Positions 9,510-19,009 of a stretch of DNA of 64,000 nucleotides are shown piece after piece. The notes beneath the pieces are model-generated. The model saw only the letters and a program-made list of their open reading frames with translations. It had not been told where the DNA came from and made no database searches. Numbering within the stretch: the first letter of the stretch is position 1; each line of letters begins with the position of its first letter. Both the position numbers and the translations under genes were made by a program. The DNA is from Allorhodopirellula solitaria (GTDB lineage Bacteria > Planctomycetota > Planctomycetia > Pirellulales > Pirellulaceae): the NCBI RefSeq assembly GCF_007859855.1, contig NZ_SJPK01000002.1, positions 62,001-126,000 of the forward strand, read 5' to 3'.

Positions 9510-11393
9510 TCACTGGTAACCGGCGAGCACTCCGCCGCCGCCGAGCGCCTGGTAGGCATTCACGACAGCCGACAATTGCTCCTGTTTCGTATCGATCAAC
9601 ACCATCTTGGCTTCGTTCATGTCCCGCTGAGCTAACAAGACATCGAGATACTCACCCTCCGCATTCTGAAAGAGCAGCGTGGCGCTGTCGATCGATGCGA
9701 CGAGTGCGTCGAGCTGTTCCTTCTTCTCGATGATGCTCTTGCGATAGTTCTCAACCTTGGCCATGTGGTTGGTGACTTCAATGAATGCTTCCAAAATCGT
9801 ACGCTGGTAGCTGTAGACAGCCTGCAACTGCTCGGCATTGGCATCTTTATAGTCGGCCTGAATCGCCCTTTTATTGATCAGGGGGCCGACGAGGTCGCCT
9901 GCGAGACGGTAGATCAGTGCCTCCGGCGTCCAAAACATGTACCGCGGATTGAATGCCTGATAGCCGACACCCGCAGTCAGAGTCAGCGATGGATAGAATC
10001 GAGCGCGAGCGACTTTGACATCGAGACCGGCAGCACGCAACTCTCGCTCGGCCTGACGAATGTCCGAACGGTTGCGTAACAATTCAGATGGAACACCGAT
10101 GTTGAGCGTCTGCATATTGAGATCGATGTAGTCGATCGACGAACGCTTCACAGGTTGAGGGTAACGTCCGAGCAAGAAATTGATGCGGTTCTCTGCCTCG
10201 ACAATCTGTTGCGAGATGATCAGTTTCTCGCTTTGATTCTTCTGCACCTCCGCCTGGAAACGCTGCACCGCCAACTCGTTGCCGCGCGCCTGTTCCTTCA
10301 TCGCCTTAGCCGTCTCCAGACTCCTTTCCTGAAGCCTGATGGTGGCATCGAGAGTTGCCATTTGGTTGTCGAGAGCCATCAACTCGTAGTAGTTTTCGGC
10401 AACCTCGGAAACCATCCGTGTAACGACATAGTTCCAACCGTCACGCGTGCCTAAGTATCGCATACAGGCAGCGTACTGGGCATTGTGCAGTTTGTTCCAA
10501 ATGTCGATCTCCCACGAAACATTGGTCGCGAGGAGAAAGTCTGGCAGAGGGTCGGGAAAATTGACTCCCGGCACCGGGCTGAGCTGGTCTTCAACCGTCC
10601 CCCGCGCCGAAAACAAACTCGGCTTGTCGACTCCCACTCCCCCACCCAGGGTCACAAACGGCAGATACTCACCACTGCGTTTGTAGACTTCGTTGTGGGC
10701 GATTTGTATATCTTCGGCCAGGATTTTGAGTTCCTGGTTGCCGAGCATCGCCTGGCCAATCAAATCGGAAAGGTTTGCGTCGGCAAAAAATTCGTGCCAT
10801 CCGAGCATCGATGAATTCTGCAGACTCGACGGACCGAAATCCATCGACATCTCGTCAAAGACCAATTCCGTCGCCGCTCCGTCGATGGGAGCTGGATACA
10901 CCTCGGCCGGCGCCACCGCCACCTCAGTCAGTGTGGGATCCAGACTCGAGGTCGATTCATAAGAATCAATCACCACCTCGTCATAGGAATCAATTACCAC
11001 CTCGGCCGGGCTCTCGACGGTATCGGTAGTCGGTGCGTCGCGACGAAGGTCGAGCTCATCCCCGTTCTTGAGAAAGCTAGCGAAGCTCACCGAGCTATCG
11101 CTGTCTTTCGTCGCCACCACATGTTCGTTGAAGTCTGCGGGCTGGGCACTGGACTGCGTAAGAGGATCTTGAACCTGGATCGGCACATCATAAATCTCTC
11201 CACCGTCGTTGTCAGCACTAACGACTCCGTTGTTCCCTGCTGGGTAAGCTTGCGGCAACGGGGCTTGCGTCTGAGGCCGGCGGAGACAGGGAATGTTGCA
11301 CGATGGTAGGACGACGAGCGAACCAGAAACAATCGCGGTGGTAATTGCGATCCGCCTACGGCGTGTGATCGTGAATCTTAAAAAGGTGTTCAT
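9510..11393 (-). CDS. RND efflux outer-membrane channel (TolC/NodT family lipoprotein)
   Basis: This 627-residue protein is the outer-membrane duct of the tripartite pump encoded upstream on the same strand. A signal peptide ends in the lipobox VVLPSC (Cys about residue 32), so it is likely lipidated. A low-complexity acidic region of about 170 residues, with a tandem duplication (VVIDSYDEVVIDSYES), precedes the first outer-membrane efflux domain. The second contains RSDIRQAERELRAAGLDVKV, ARARFYPSLTL and the coiled-coil region common to this family. ATG 11393 is chosen because AAGGAG lies 9 bp upstream. It is longer than typical homologues (about 470) because of the N-terminal acidic linker. 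Confidence 0.93.
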   Translation of the reverse strand: MNTFLRFTITRRRRIAITTAIVSGSLVVLPSCNIPCLRRPQTQAPLPQAYPAGNNGVVSADNDGGEIYDVPIQVQDPLTQSSAQPADFNEHVVATKDSDSSVSFASFLKNGDELDLRRDAPTTDTVESPAEVVIDSYDEVVIDSYESTSSLDPTLTEVAVAPAEVYPAPIDGAATELVFDEMSMDFGPSSLQNSSMLGWHEFFADANLSDLIGQAMLGNQELKILAEDIQIAHNEVYKRSGEYLPFVTLGGGVGVDKPSLFSARGTVEDQLSPVPGVNFPDPLPDFLLATNVSWEIDIWNKLHNAQYAACMRYLGTRDGWNYVVTRMVSEVAENYYELMALDNQMATLDATIRLQERSLETAKAMKEQARGNELAVQRFQAEVQKNQSEKLIISQQIVEAENRINFLLGRYPQPVKRSSIDYIDLNMQTLNIGVPSELLRNRSDIRQAERELRAAGLDVKVARARFYPSLTLTAGVGYQAFNPRYMFWTPEALIYRLAGDLVGPLINKRAIQADYKDANAEQLQAVYSYQRTILEAFIEVTNHMAKVENYRKSIIEKKEQLDALVASIDSATLLFQNAEGEYLDVLLAQRDMNEAKMVLIDTKQEQLSAVVNAYQALGGGGVLAGYQ

Positions 11394-11792
11394 CCTTGTT
11401 ACTCCTTTAACGTCTTGATCCAGAAACAACCGCTTCTGGTTGCCCGGTCAATGGCAGGCAAAATGAAGTGCGTAACCATCGGCTGGCGAGAACCTCAGGC
11501 ATCCTTGCCTGAACCGACTGTTCCGAGCGGACCGTTCTGAGGAATCCCTGTGGACTGGTGTCCCACGAGTACTCTCACGTCGACCAAAACTATTGACCAT
11601 TATCGACTCAATCGGGGTTCCTTCTTTATCAGTCGTGCACATGTTGCGGGTGATATACCTGATTAAAGGCGAGCGAAAAGTTACAACCGGCACAACCGGA
11701 CCCAGGCTCGCTCGATCCGAAAACGGACCTGATAAATGGGTCAGCCCCCCGGGGAAGACAACAACTCTCAGCTGCCAGCAAACGCTGCGCAG
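11394..11792. other. Spacer between RND pump and outer-membrane channel genes
   Basis: No gene is supported in these 399 bp. A perfect 6-bp stem (TCAGGC/GCCTGA) lies at 11495-11512 and a short direct repeat (ACAACCGG twice) near 11685-11700. The gap is unusually long for two genes of one tripartite pump, so the channel gene may have its own promoter or lie after a processing site. No consensus promoter was obvious. Confidence 0.5.
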
Positions 11793-14700
11793 CTACTCCT
11801 GCGGTCTCTCGCTGGCGACGTGAGTCTCGCCTTCAAATATCTCGCTCAGAGGCCCATCGTGTTCATCGCGAATCAGCGTCCTGCCATCGGCCAGCTTCGC
11901 AAAAATGTAGTAGAGCCCTGGGATCACCAGGACACCCACGAGCGTGCCCATCAACATCCCACCGACTGCCGTCGTCCCGATGGTGCGGTTGCCGATCGCC
12001 CCCGCCCCCGTGGCACGAACCAACGGAATCAACCCCGCGATGAAAGCGAAGGACGTCATCAAAATAGGTCGGAATCGCAAGCGACCTCCCTCGATCCCTG
12101 CCTCGACCAAACACAAACCCTCCTGACGACGCTGAACTGCAAACTCGATAATCAAAATAGCGTTCTTGCCCAGCAGTCCAACCAGCATAACCAGACCAAT
12201 TTGACAATAGACATCATTGGCGAGCCCGAGATACTTCAACAACAGAAATGAACCGAACAAACCAACCGGCAACGATGTGATCACCGCCAGCGGCAAAAGA
12301 AAACTCTCGTACTGGCCAACCAGCACCATGTACACAAAGATCACCACAATCAAAAAGATATAGACTGCTGTGTTTCCTTTGTCCGCCTCGTCATAGGCTA
12401 GGCCACGCCACCCAATATCGAATCCATGGGGCAGCGTTTCAGCCGCCACCTCTTGAATCGCAGCAATCGCCTCGCCACTGCTGTAACCCTTCGCCGGGGC
12501 ACCCTGGATCGGAGCGGTTGGATACAAGTTGTAGCGACTGATCTCATTGAGCCCCTGTTTTTTGACGATTCGCATGAACGCGGAGTACGGCACCATTTCA
12601 CCGTCTTCGTTCTTGACGAAAAAGCTCTCGAGATCCTGTGGAAAGCGACGGAACTCGGGTTTGGCCTGAACGTAGACTTTGTAAAACTGTCCAAAGCGTA
12701 CGAAGCCTTGCTCCCAAGTACTCCCGACGACGATGGAAAGGTTGTCCATCGCCTTGCGAATCGAGACGCCTTTCTGCATCGCCTTGTCGTTATCGATGAC
12801 GACCTCATACTGGGGATAATCTGCAGCAAAGAACGTAAACAGACCCTTCAATTCCTTACGCTCCGATAACGCCGCCATGAACTTTTCGGTCTGCTCTCCG
12901 AGCAACTTGTAGTCACCACTATTTGTCTTATCGAGCAGGTTCACTGAAAAACCACCCGCCGCTCCAAAACCCGGGACCGCCGGCGGCTCAAAGAATTCGA
13001 GCTTGACGTTTGCGATCTCTTGGCCCATCTCTTCGAGTTCCTCAATGACCTCCTTCGACGTCAGCTCGCGTTCGGCCCAGGGTTTGAGGTTGATAATGCA
13101 AGTGCCGGCATTGGAACCGCGTCCCTCGGTGAGCACCTCATAACCGGCGATCGAGGAGACCGAGACGACCGCATCGAGTTTCTTGCAAATCGCTTGCAAC
13201 TCATGACACTTGCCGTTGGTGTATTCCAACGTCGATCCCGGTGGTGTCTGCACAATCCCATAGATCATGCCTTGGTCCTCCAATGGAATGAATCCAGTCG
13301 GGAGGGTTTGGTTGACATAGAAGATGCCGTAAGCAAACGCGCCGATAACGAGCATTGTCACCACGCGGCGGCGGATGATGCGGCGCAGGATTCCTGCGTA
13401 CCCGTCCGTGATTTTCTCAACGCCCCGATCAAAGCCATACAGAAACATCCCCAGCGGACTGCGTTTCTTCTCTTCTCCGTCGAAGCCAGAAAACTTCGCT
13501 CGGAAAGCAAACACTGCCAACGCGGTAGCGATCCCAACGATCACCCTGACCGTCGTTTCGGTCAACGCAACCTGCTCGGAGATCACCTCATGGACGATTT
13601 CAACATGCAAGAGTGCGTACACTGCTGCGCCGACGGCCAAGGCCAGCAGAATGCATAACAGGCCCCGCAATAAAAAGGCATTCCCCCCAGCAATTCGCTG
13701 GAAGAGCCGATTGATCCAACCGACAATCCCCGCTTGTCTTGCATGATCAGAATGCGGCTTCAAGATCATCGCACAGAGAACCGGCGTCAGCGTCAATGCC
13801 ACGACGCCGGAAATTACAATGGACATCGCCATCGTTAAGGCAAACTGACGATAGAAAACGCCCACCGGTCCCGTCATGAAGGTCACGGGAATGAATACCG
13901 CGGTCATGACCAACGTGATCGCAATGATCGCACCGCTGATCTCGCGCATCACCTCCTGCGTCGCCTGATACGGCCCGATGTGCTTGGCATGCATTTTTTC
14001 GTGAACTGCCTCGACGACCACGATCGCATCATCAACCACCACCCCGATCGCCAACACCAACGCGAACAACGTGATCAGGTTGATCGACATCCCGAACATC
14101 AGCATAAAGAAGAACGTCCCGATCAGCGAAACGGGCACGGCCAACGTCGGAATCAACGTACTACGAAAGTCGCCGAGGAATAAATAAACCACCAGTGAAA
14201 CGAGGATGAACGCCTCGAAAAGCGTATGGAGCACCTTTTCGATCGAAGCATCCAAGAAATTGGAAACGTCGTAGGTGAAGGCGTAATCCATGCCCGGCGG
14301 AAAAGACTCCTGTTTGATCTGCTCAACCTTCTCTTTGACCTTCTCGATCACGTCGGCGGCATTGGATCCAGGTGTCTGCTTCAACACGATGGCTGCCGAG
14401 GGCAGACGATCGATGTCTGAATAGAGGTCGTAGAATGAGGAACCTAGCTTGATATCCGCGACGTCACCGAGACGCAAGATTTCTCCTTCAGAGTTTGCTT
14501 TCAGAATGATTTTCTCATACTCCTCCGGCGTTTTGTAGCGTCCAATCCACGTCAACACGTACTCCAGCGTTTGCGATGTCGACCCAGTCGCTTGACCGAG
14601 CCGCCCGGGCGAACCGATCATGCTCTGCTCGTCGAGCGCTTCCATGACCCCCTCGGCATCGAGGTTGTAGGCACGCATCCGCTCGAGATCCAACTCGACA

Positions 14701-15257
14701 CGCATCGCATAGGACCGGTTGCCTAAGATCTGGGCGCTCCCCACGCCCTGAATTCGCTGCAACTCACGCTGCACATTGACACTGGCGTAGTTGTAGAGAA
14801 AGTTCTGGTCAACGTTCGGATCGTCACTGAAAATATTGACGTACATCAACATGCTCGTCATGTTTTGACGAACGATGATCCCTTCGCGCTCTACGATCGG
14901 TGGTAGGTTGTTCTTCACCGCCTGGACACGGTTATTGACATTCATCACCGCCACATTGGGGTCGGTGCCCGGCTCAAAGATGATCTGGATCGTTCCCTCA
15001 CCCGCACTGGTCGCGTCGCCCATCATGTAACGCATGTTCTGCACCCCATTGATGGCCTGTTCCAAGAGCACCATCGTTGAATCGATGAGAATCTTGGCAC
15101 TTGCACCCGGATAGGACACCGAGACCCTTACGCTCGGCGGCGCCACCGAAGGAAACTGCGAGATCGGCAGCGTGTTGATCGCCAACCCACCCATGAACAG
15201 GATCAACAGGGAAATGACAATTGCCAGGGCAGGGCGGTGGAGAATTCGTGCGAACAT
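11793..15257 (-). CDS. RND multidrug efflux pump, HAE1/AcrB family, inner-membrane subunit
   Basis: This proton-driven exporter of 1154 residues opens with MFARILHRPALAIVISLLILFMGG-type helix 1 and has the QFPSVAPP segment expected for AcrB/MexF relatives. The TM4 Asp pair is visible in LAIGVVVDDAIVVVE. The second-half motifs PTGFIPLEDQG and GLLGKNAILIIEFA are present. It is about 100 residues longer than AcrB. Most of the excess is an insertion at about residues 525-600, between the cytoplasmic linker helix (WINRLFQR) and the pre-TM7 segment (YAGILRRIIRRR), and this contains two predicted membrane helices. It sits 93 bp after the adaptor gene. Substrates cannot be predicted. Confidence 0.96.
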   Translation of the reverse strand: MFARILHRPALAIVISLLILFMGGLAINTLPISQFPSVAPPSVRVSVSYPGASAKILIDSTMVLLEQAINGVQNMRYMMGDATSAGEGTIQIIFEPGTDPNVAVMNVNNRVQAVKNNLPPIVEREGIIVRQNMTSMLMYVNIFSDDPNVDQNFLYNYASVNVQRELQRIQGVGSAQILGNRSYAMRVELDLERMRAYNLDAEGVMEALDEQSMIGSPGRLGQATGSTSQTLEYVLTWIGRYKTPEEYEKIILKANSEGEILRLGDVADIKLGSSFYDLYSDIDRLPSAAIVLKQTPGSNAADVIEKVKEKVEQIKQESFPPGMDYAFTYDVSNFLDASIEKVLHTLFEAFILVSLVVYLFLGDFRSTLIPTLAVPVSLIGTFFFMLMFGMSINLITLFALVLAIGVVVDDAIVVVEAVHEKMHAKHIGPYQATQEVMREISGAIIAITLVMTAVFIPVTFMTGPVGVFYRQFALTMAMSIVISGVVALTLTPVLCAMILKPHSDHARQAGIVGWINRLFQRIAGGNAFLLRGLLCILLALAVGAAVYALLHVEIVHEVISEQVALTETTVRVIVGIATALAVFAFRAKFSGFDGEEKKRSPLGMFLYGFDRGVEKITDGYAGILRRIIRRRVVTMLVIGAFAYGIFYVNQTLPTGFIPLEDQGMIYGIVQTPPGSTLEYTNGKCHELQAICKKLDAVVSVSSIAGYEVLTEGRGSNAGTCIINLKPWAERELTSKEVIEELEEMGQEIANVKLEFFEPPAVPGFGAAGGFSVNLLDKTNSGDYKLLGEQTEKFMAALSERKELKGLFTFFAADYPQYEVVIDNDKAMQKGVSIRKAMDNLSIVVGSTWEQGFVRFGQFYKVYVQAKPEFRRFPQDLESFFVKNEDGEMVPYSAFMRIVKKQGLNEISRYNLYPTAPIQGAPAKGYSSGEAIAAIQEVAAETLPHGFDIGWRGLAYDEADKGNTAVYIFLIVVIFVYMVLVGQYESFLLPLAVITSLPVGLFGSFLLLKYLGLANDVYCQIGLVMLVGLLGKNAILIIEFAVQRRQEGLCLVEAGIEGGRLRFRPILMTSFAFIAGLIPLVRATGAGAIGNRTIGTTAVGGMLMGTLVGVLVIPGLYYIFAKLADGRTLIRDEHDGPLSEIFEGETHVASERPQE

Positions 15258-15350
15258 AGAGATGCAATGGCTTCGTAGCTGTCGTCACTTGACGATCGAG
15301 AATGCGGAGAAGAACCGGACCGATGGGACACCCCACTCGGGCCGCAGCGT

Positions 15351-16553
15351 TTATTCGGCGTGGTACTTCAGGTTTTTCAAGACTTCTTCCGGAGCCTGAT
15401 ACTCGTATTCAATCTTGTCGCCGTCACGCACCTGCCTGCTCCCCTCGAGAATGATTTTGTCGTTGACATCGAGGCCATCGGCGATCAAGTAGATATCATC
15501 TTTTTCGCTTGCGATCGTGATATCGCGTTGATGGACCACGTTGTCCTCTCCCACGACGAAGGCGTATTTTTTAGCTAGGATCTCATAGGTCGCCCGCTGA
15601 GGAATCACAATGGCGTCCTTGACGTCGCGGCTGAGTAGAATCGTGCCGGTTTGACCGTGCCGCAATAAGCGATCGGGGTTTTCGATATCGGCGCGAAATG
15701 AAATGTTGCCTGTCTCGTTATTGAAATCGGCTTCAATCGCACCAATTTTTCCGTCATGAGGAAAGATTTGGTGATTGGCGAGTTTCAATTGCACCCGCAA
15801 TTGATCGCGGTCTGGATCGGTTTGGTATTCGAGATATCGCGTTTCAGGTACGTTGAAATACACCCACATGGTGCTGTTGTCGGACAGTGTCGTCAGCATG
15901 TCGCCTTCAGAAATCAGGCTGCCCGGTTGATGGTATTGGCGGTCGACAATACCGTCGAAGGGCGCCTTGATATCAGCGAAATCCATCTCGGCTTGGGCGA
16001 GCTTCACCTCTGCCTCAGCCTTGGCCAACTCGGCATTGGCCAAAGCCACCTCGGGCGCCGAAACAATGTTTTGCTCGAATAGTCGTTTCGTGTTGTCACG
16101 TCGAATTCGCATCAATTCCGCGTGAGCCGTTTCCGCCGCTAGTTTGGCTTCATATAGCACTGGAAGAATCTTAAATATCCGCTGGCCTTTCTTGACCAAC
16201 TGCCCCTCCTGCACATCGATCGACTCCAGGTATCCACCCTCAAGGGCGCACACCTCGATATGCCGCCAGGAGTGAATCTGACAAACGTATTCTTGAGTGC
16301 TGACAACGTCCTTCTCAACGGGACTGGTTACCACAATCTTATGCTGATGCTCGTGACCGCCGGCGGCATGCTCGCCATCCCCATGCTCGCCCTCCCCATG
16401 CTCCGGCCCAGCATGCTCTCCTTCTGCGTCCGTTCCCTCGGCGCTATGCGGCGATCCGGAGTACTGATCCTTGAGCCTGCTGATCTTGTCGCACGCCGGC
16501 AGAGACAGCACGAAGAACAACAGCATGAAGACGGCAAAAGGTCGAATTTTCAT
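15351..16553 (-). CDS. RND efflux periplasmic adaptor (membrane fusion protein)
   Basis: This 400-residue lipoprotein starts at ATG 16553 (MKIRPFAVFMLL) and has a lipobox SLPAC at about residues 17-21. A His/Glu/Gly-rich stretch follows at about residues 37-68, with many His in EHGEGEH-type repeats, that could bind metal ions. Lipoyl/biotin-like halves flank an alpha-helical hairpin (about residues 110-175), and the signature FDGIVDRQYHQPGSLISEGD is split across them. A beta-barrel and membrane-proximal domain finish the protein. An ATG 85 codons upstream would remove the lipoprotein signal. It is the first gene of the adaptor-pump-channel set on the minus strand and links the pump to the outer-membrane channel. 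Confidence 0.95.
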   Translation of the reverse strand: MKIRPFAVFMLLFFVLSLPACDKISRLKDQYSGSPHSAEGTDAEGEHAGPEHGEGEHGDGEHAAGGHEHQHKIVVTSPVEKDVVSTQEYVCQIHSWRHIEVCALEGGYLESIDVQEGQLVKKGQRIFKILPVLYEAKLAAETAHAELMRIRRDNTKRLFEQNIVSAPEVALANAELAKAEAEVKLAQAEMDFADIKAPFDGIVDRQYHQPGSLISEGDMLTTLSDNSTMWVYFNVPETRYLEYQTDPDRDQLRVQLKLANHQIFPHDGKIGAIEADFNNETGNISFRADIENPDRLLRHGQTGTILLSRDVKDAIVIPQRATYEILAKKYAFVVGEDNVVHQRDITIASEKDDIYLIADGLDVNDKIILEGSRQVRDGDKIEYEYQAPEEVLKNLKYHAE

Positions 16554-17243
16554 AGTGCAACGTTTGAAGAATCCCGGCGGCGTCGCCATCCGGATCACTT
16601 GGTAGGAAGGAGTTTGTCGGCGCAGAAGATCTGCTCGCCCGCTGGCACCCGACAAGGGCACCCGACAAGGACACCAGCGTGTCTGCAGTCCCCTGACTAC
16701 ATCTGCAAAACACTGCAAGTACCTGCAGAATCTTGCATGCAAGACTTGCAATTCGTGCGACAGGACGCGATCGGCTCGAGGCGGTGTTGGAAGGAAATGA
16801 CTCCGCAAAAAGCGGTCTTTTCTTATCGATCACGTGTTCGGGCACTCACGAATCAGCGGCCGTCACACGGCGGGGTACTCACAAAAAGCAAACACCGGGC
16901 CAAACGCATGCAGAGGGGGCCGTCGACGCACCCACAGAGTGAAGCCGGTCGGGTGAAGTTTTTCGGTGGAATGAGGTGGAATGAGCCGATGGCGCTAGCC
17001 GCTGTTACCCGCGGCTAGCGACGTCGGCTCACAAGAATTGTGCGGAAGCATTTCTCCCGATGTGCTCAAGCAAGCCGAGAACATTGAGTGCCGTGTTGGA
17101 GGAGGCACCGAGTCTGCTTCTCCTGCCTAATCGATTGACCTTCAGCGACTCGTTGCCCACGTGGCTGACTCGATTCCGTAGAATGCTGGTATCCCCATCT
17201 ATCGCTGGGCCGAACTCGCGAACGCAAACCAAAGTGAAATCTC
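16554..17243. promoter_or_regulatory. Divergent promoter region with palindromes (adaptor gene / GH5 gene)
   Basis: This 690-bp region separates the divergent efflux set from the GH5 gene. A perfect 12-bp palindrome CTTGCATGCAAG is at 16732-16743, about 180 bp before the adaptor start. It lies in a cluster of CTGCAG/CTGCAA words at 16680-16730 that includes an imperfect CTGCAAGTACCTGCAG palindrome. These could be operator sites for a regulator of the pump, but no regulator gene is adjacent. No gene is supported here. Confidence 0.4.
16982..17031. repeat. Long hairpin repeat (TGAGCCGA ... TCGGCTCA)
   Basis: Two 21-bp arms match at 19 of 21 positions and flank an 8-base loop (TGTTACCC). The outer word TGAGCCGA and the inner CGCTAGCCGC/GCGGCTAGCG make a stable stem. 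The outer word recurs in the spacers at about 1038 and 57319, so this is one member of a dispersed family. There is no U-tract, so an intrinsic terminator is unlikely. Confidence 0.75.
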
Positions 17244-18380
17244 ATGCGTTGGATCCTGCTAACGATCGTCGGGTGCCTAGCTGCTGCCGCACCGGCGTAC
17301 TGTCAAAGCTCCGTCGACCCGAGCCTCGCACCTCTTGGTATCTCTGAGGACCAAACACATTTCATTCGTACCGACACCGGTGAACGATTTGTCGTTTGGG
17401 GCGTGAACTATGATCACAACGCCGCCGGCGAGCTGCTCGACGAGTACTGGATCGACCGCTGGGACGAAGTCGTCGAAGATTTTGAGGAGATCCGATTGCT
17501 CGGGGCGAACTGCGTTCGCATCCATCTCCAGCTTGGTAAATTCTTAGACTCACACGACCGTGCCAATCCAGCCGCGCTCGATCAATTGCGGAAGCTGCTC
17601 GAACTCGCCGAGCAGCAGGGTTTCTATCTCGATATCACGGGTTTGGCTTGCTATCACAAGGCCAACATTCCGGAGTGGTATGACCGCCAAAGCGAGCAAG
17701 AACGGTGGCGCACGCAAGCCTTCTTTTGGGAATCGGTGGCGTCGGTTTGCCGCGACAGCCCCGCCGTGTTCTGTTACGACCTGATGAACGAACCGATCCT
17801 GGCCGGTAAAACGCCCGAATCCGAGTGGCTCGGCGGCGAACTCGATGGCAAGTTCTTCACGCAACGCCTGACACTCGACATGGCTGGACGCTCCCGACAG
17901 GAGGTTGCTGGGGCTTGGGTCAGTCGCATGGTCGATGCCATCAAGAAAGAGGACGACCGGCACCTCGTGACTGTCGGAGTGATCCCCTGGGTATTTGTCT
18001 TCGGCGGTGGCAAACCGCTGTTCTATTCGCCCGAGGTCGGAGCGCGGCTCGATTTTGTCTCAGTGCATTTCTACCCGAATCAAGGTGAAGTCGCCGAAGC
18101 ACTCGAGGCCCTGCGGGCATACGACATCGGCAAGCCGCTGGTCGTCGAAGAGATGTTCCCGCTGAAGTGCTCCGAAGACGAGCTGGTTGAGTTCATTGAG
18201 AAATCAGCTGAATTTATCGATGGTTGGATCAGCTTCTATTGGGGACAACCGGCTGAACAGCTGCGGCAATCCCCCGACGCTAGCATCGCACACGCCATCA
18301 CAGCCTCCTGGCTCGACAGGTTCCATGCGTTGGCTGCCGAAGTCAGCCGCGATTGGGAAGCACCCAGTCAGGACGAATGA
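17244..18380 (+). CDS. Secreted glycoside hydrolase, GH5/cellulase-like
   Basis: A signal peptide ([20 protein letters not shown], cleavage near residues 20-21) is followed by a TIM-barrel glycosidase. The early barrel motif [10 protein letters not shown], then [10 protein letters not shown], the acid/base glutamate in YDLMNEP (about residue 177), an SVHFYPN strand and the probable nucleophile in VVEEMFP (about residue 301) fit clan GH-A, best family 5 or a close relative. Retaining hydrolysis of a beta-linked glycan is expected, but the substrate cannot be read from the sequence. The length of 378 is normal for a single catalytic domain. The 3' end overlaps the convergent msrA by 38 bp. Confidence 0.85.
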   Translation: MRWILLTIVGCLAAAAPAYCQSSVDPSLAPLGISEDQTHFIRTDTGERFVVWGVNYDHNAAGELLDEYWIDRWDEVVEDFEEIRLLGANCVRIHLQLGKFLDSHDRANPAALDQLRKLLELAEQQGFYLDITGLACYHKANIPEWYDRQSEQERWRTQAFFWESVASVCRDSPAVFCYDLMNEPILAGKTPESEWLGGELDGKFFTQRLTLDMAGRSRQEVAGAWVSRMVDAIKKEDDRHLVTVGVIPWVFVFGGGKPLFYSPEVGARLDFVSVHFYPNQGEVAEALEALRAYDIGKPLVVEEMFPLKCSEDELVEFIEKSAEFIDGWISFYWGQPAEQLRQSPDASIAHAITASWLDRFHALAAEVSRDWEAPSQDE

Positions 18381-18840
18381 AATGGCAGGTATAACCTTGC
18401 GGGACACGTTCTAAGTAGTCTTGGTGCTCGGGTTCGGCTTCCCAGAAATCGCCGACAGGTTCGACCTCGGTAACTACTTTGCCCGGCCAGATCCCAGCGG
18501 CGTCGAGATCGGCAATCGTGTCGACAGCGACCTGTCGCTGCGATTCGTCAACATAGTAAATCGCTGATCGATAGGAGGTGCCGCGATCATTGCCTTGTTG
18601 ATTGCGGGTGGTGGGATCATGGATCTGGAAGAAGAACTCCAGCAGTTCGCGATAGCTGATTTGCTCAGGGTCGAACTCGATCTCAATCGCCTCGGCATGG
18701 GTGCCATGGTTGCGATAGGTCGCATTGGGCACGTCACCACCGCTGTAACCGACCCGGGTTTGATTCACACCGGGCATCTTCCGGATCAGGTCCTGCATCC
18801 CCCAGAAACATCCACCGGCGAGTACTGCGCGTTGAGTCAT
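18343..18840 (-). CDS. msrA: Peptide methionine sulfoxide reductase A
   Basis: MsrA reduces methionine-S-sulfoxide in proteins using thioredoxin. The catalytic motif GGCFWG lies ten residues from the proposed start ([14 protein letters not shown]), followed by [19 protein letters not shown] and [11 protein letters not shown], all family hallmarks. With ATG 18840 the protein is 165 residues, matching the short MsrA type. The frame extends to another ATG at 18975 that would add 45 residues without known similarity, so that start is possible but less likely. No clear ribosome binding site favours either. The last 12 codons overlap the end of the GH5 gene on the other strand. Confidence 0.93.
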   Translation of the reverse strand: MTQRAVLAGGCFWGMQDLIRKMPGVNQTRVGYSGGDVPNATYRNHGTHAEAIEIEFDPEQISYRELLEFFFQIHDPTTRNQQGNDRGTSYRSAIYYVDESQRQVAVDTIADLDAAGIWPGKVVTEVEPVGDFWEAEPEHQDYLERVPQGYTCHFIRPDWVLPNRG

Positions 18841-19009
18841 TTCGGCATCTTTCGTTTCAATCAGATTGGTGAAGGCGTCATCCAATATCTTGTCCGAGTC
18901 GCCTGTTGGCGGCAATCCCTCCCCGACGAGCCATCCCTCTCTCGGCAACAATTCACCTGCATTCCGCTGCGCCATGGGCTAGAATAGAGCTGCACGCTCC
19001 TTTCCCCCA

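Noticed and set aside
11448-11693. 81-codon minus-strand frame between the RND pump and channel genes
   Set aside because: No hydrophobic or domain features, no ribosome binding site, composition like noncoding DNA.
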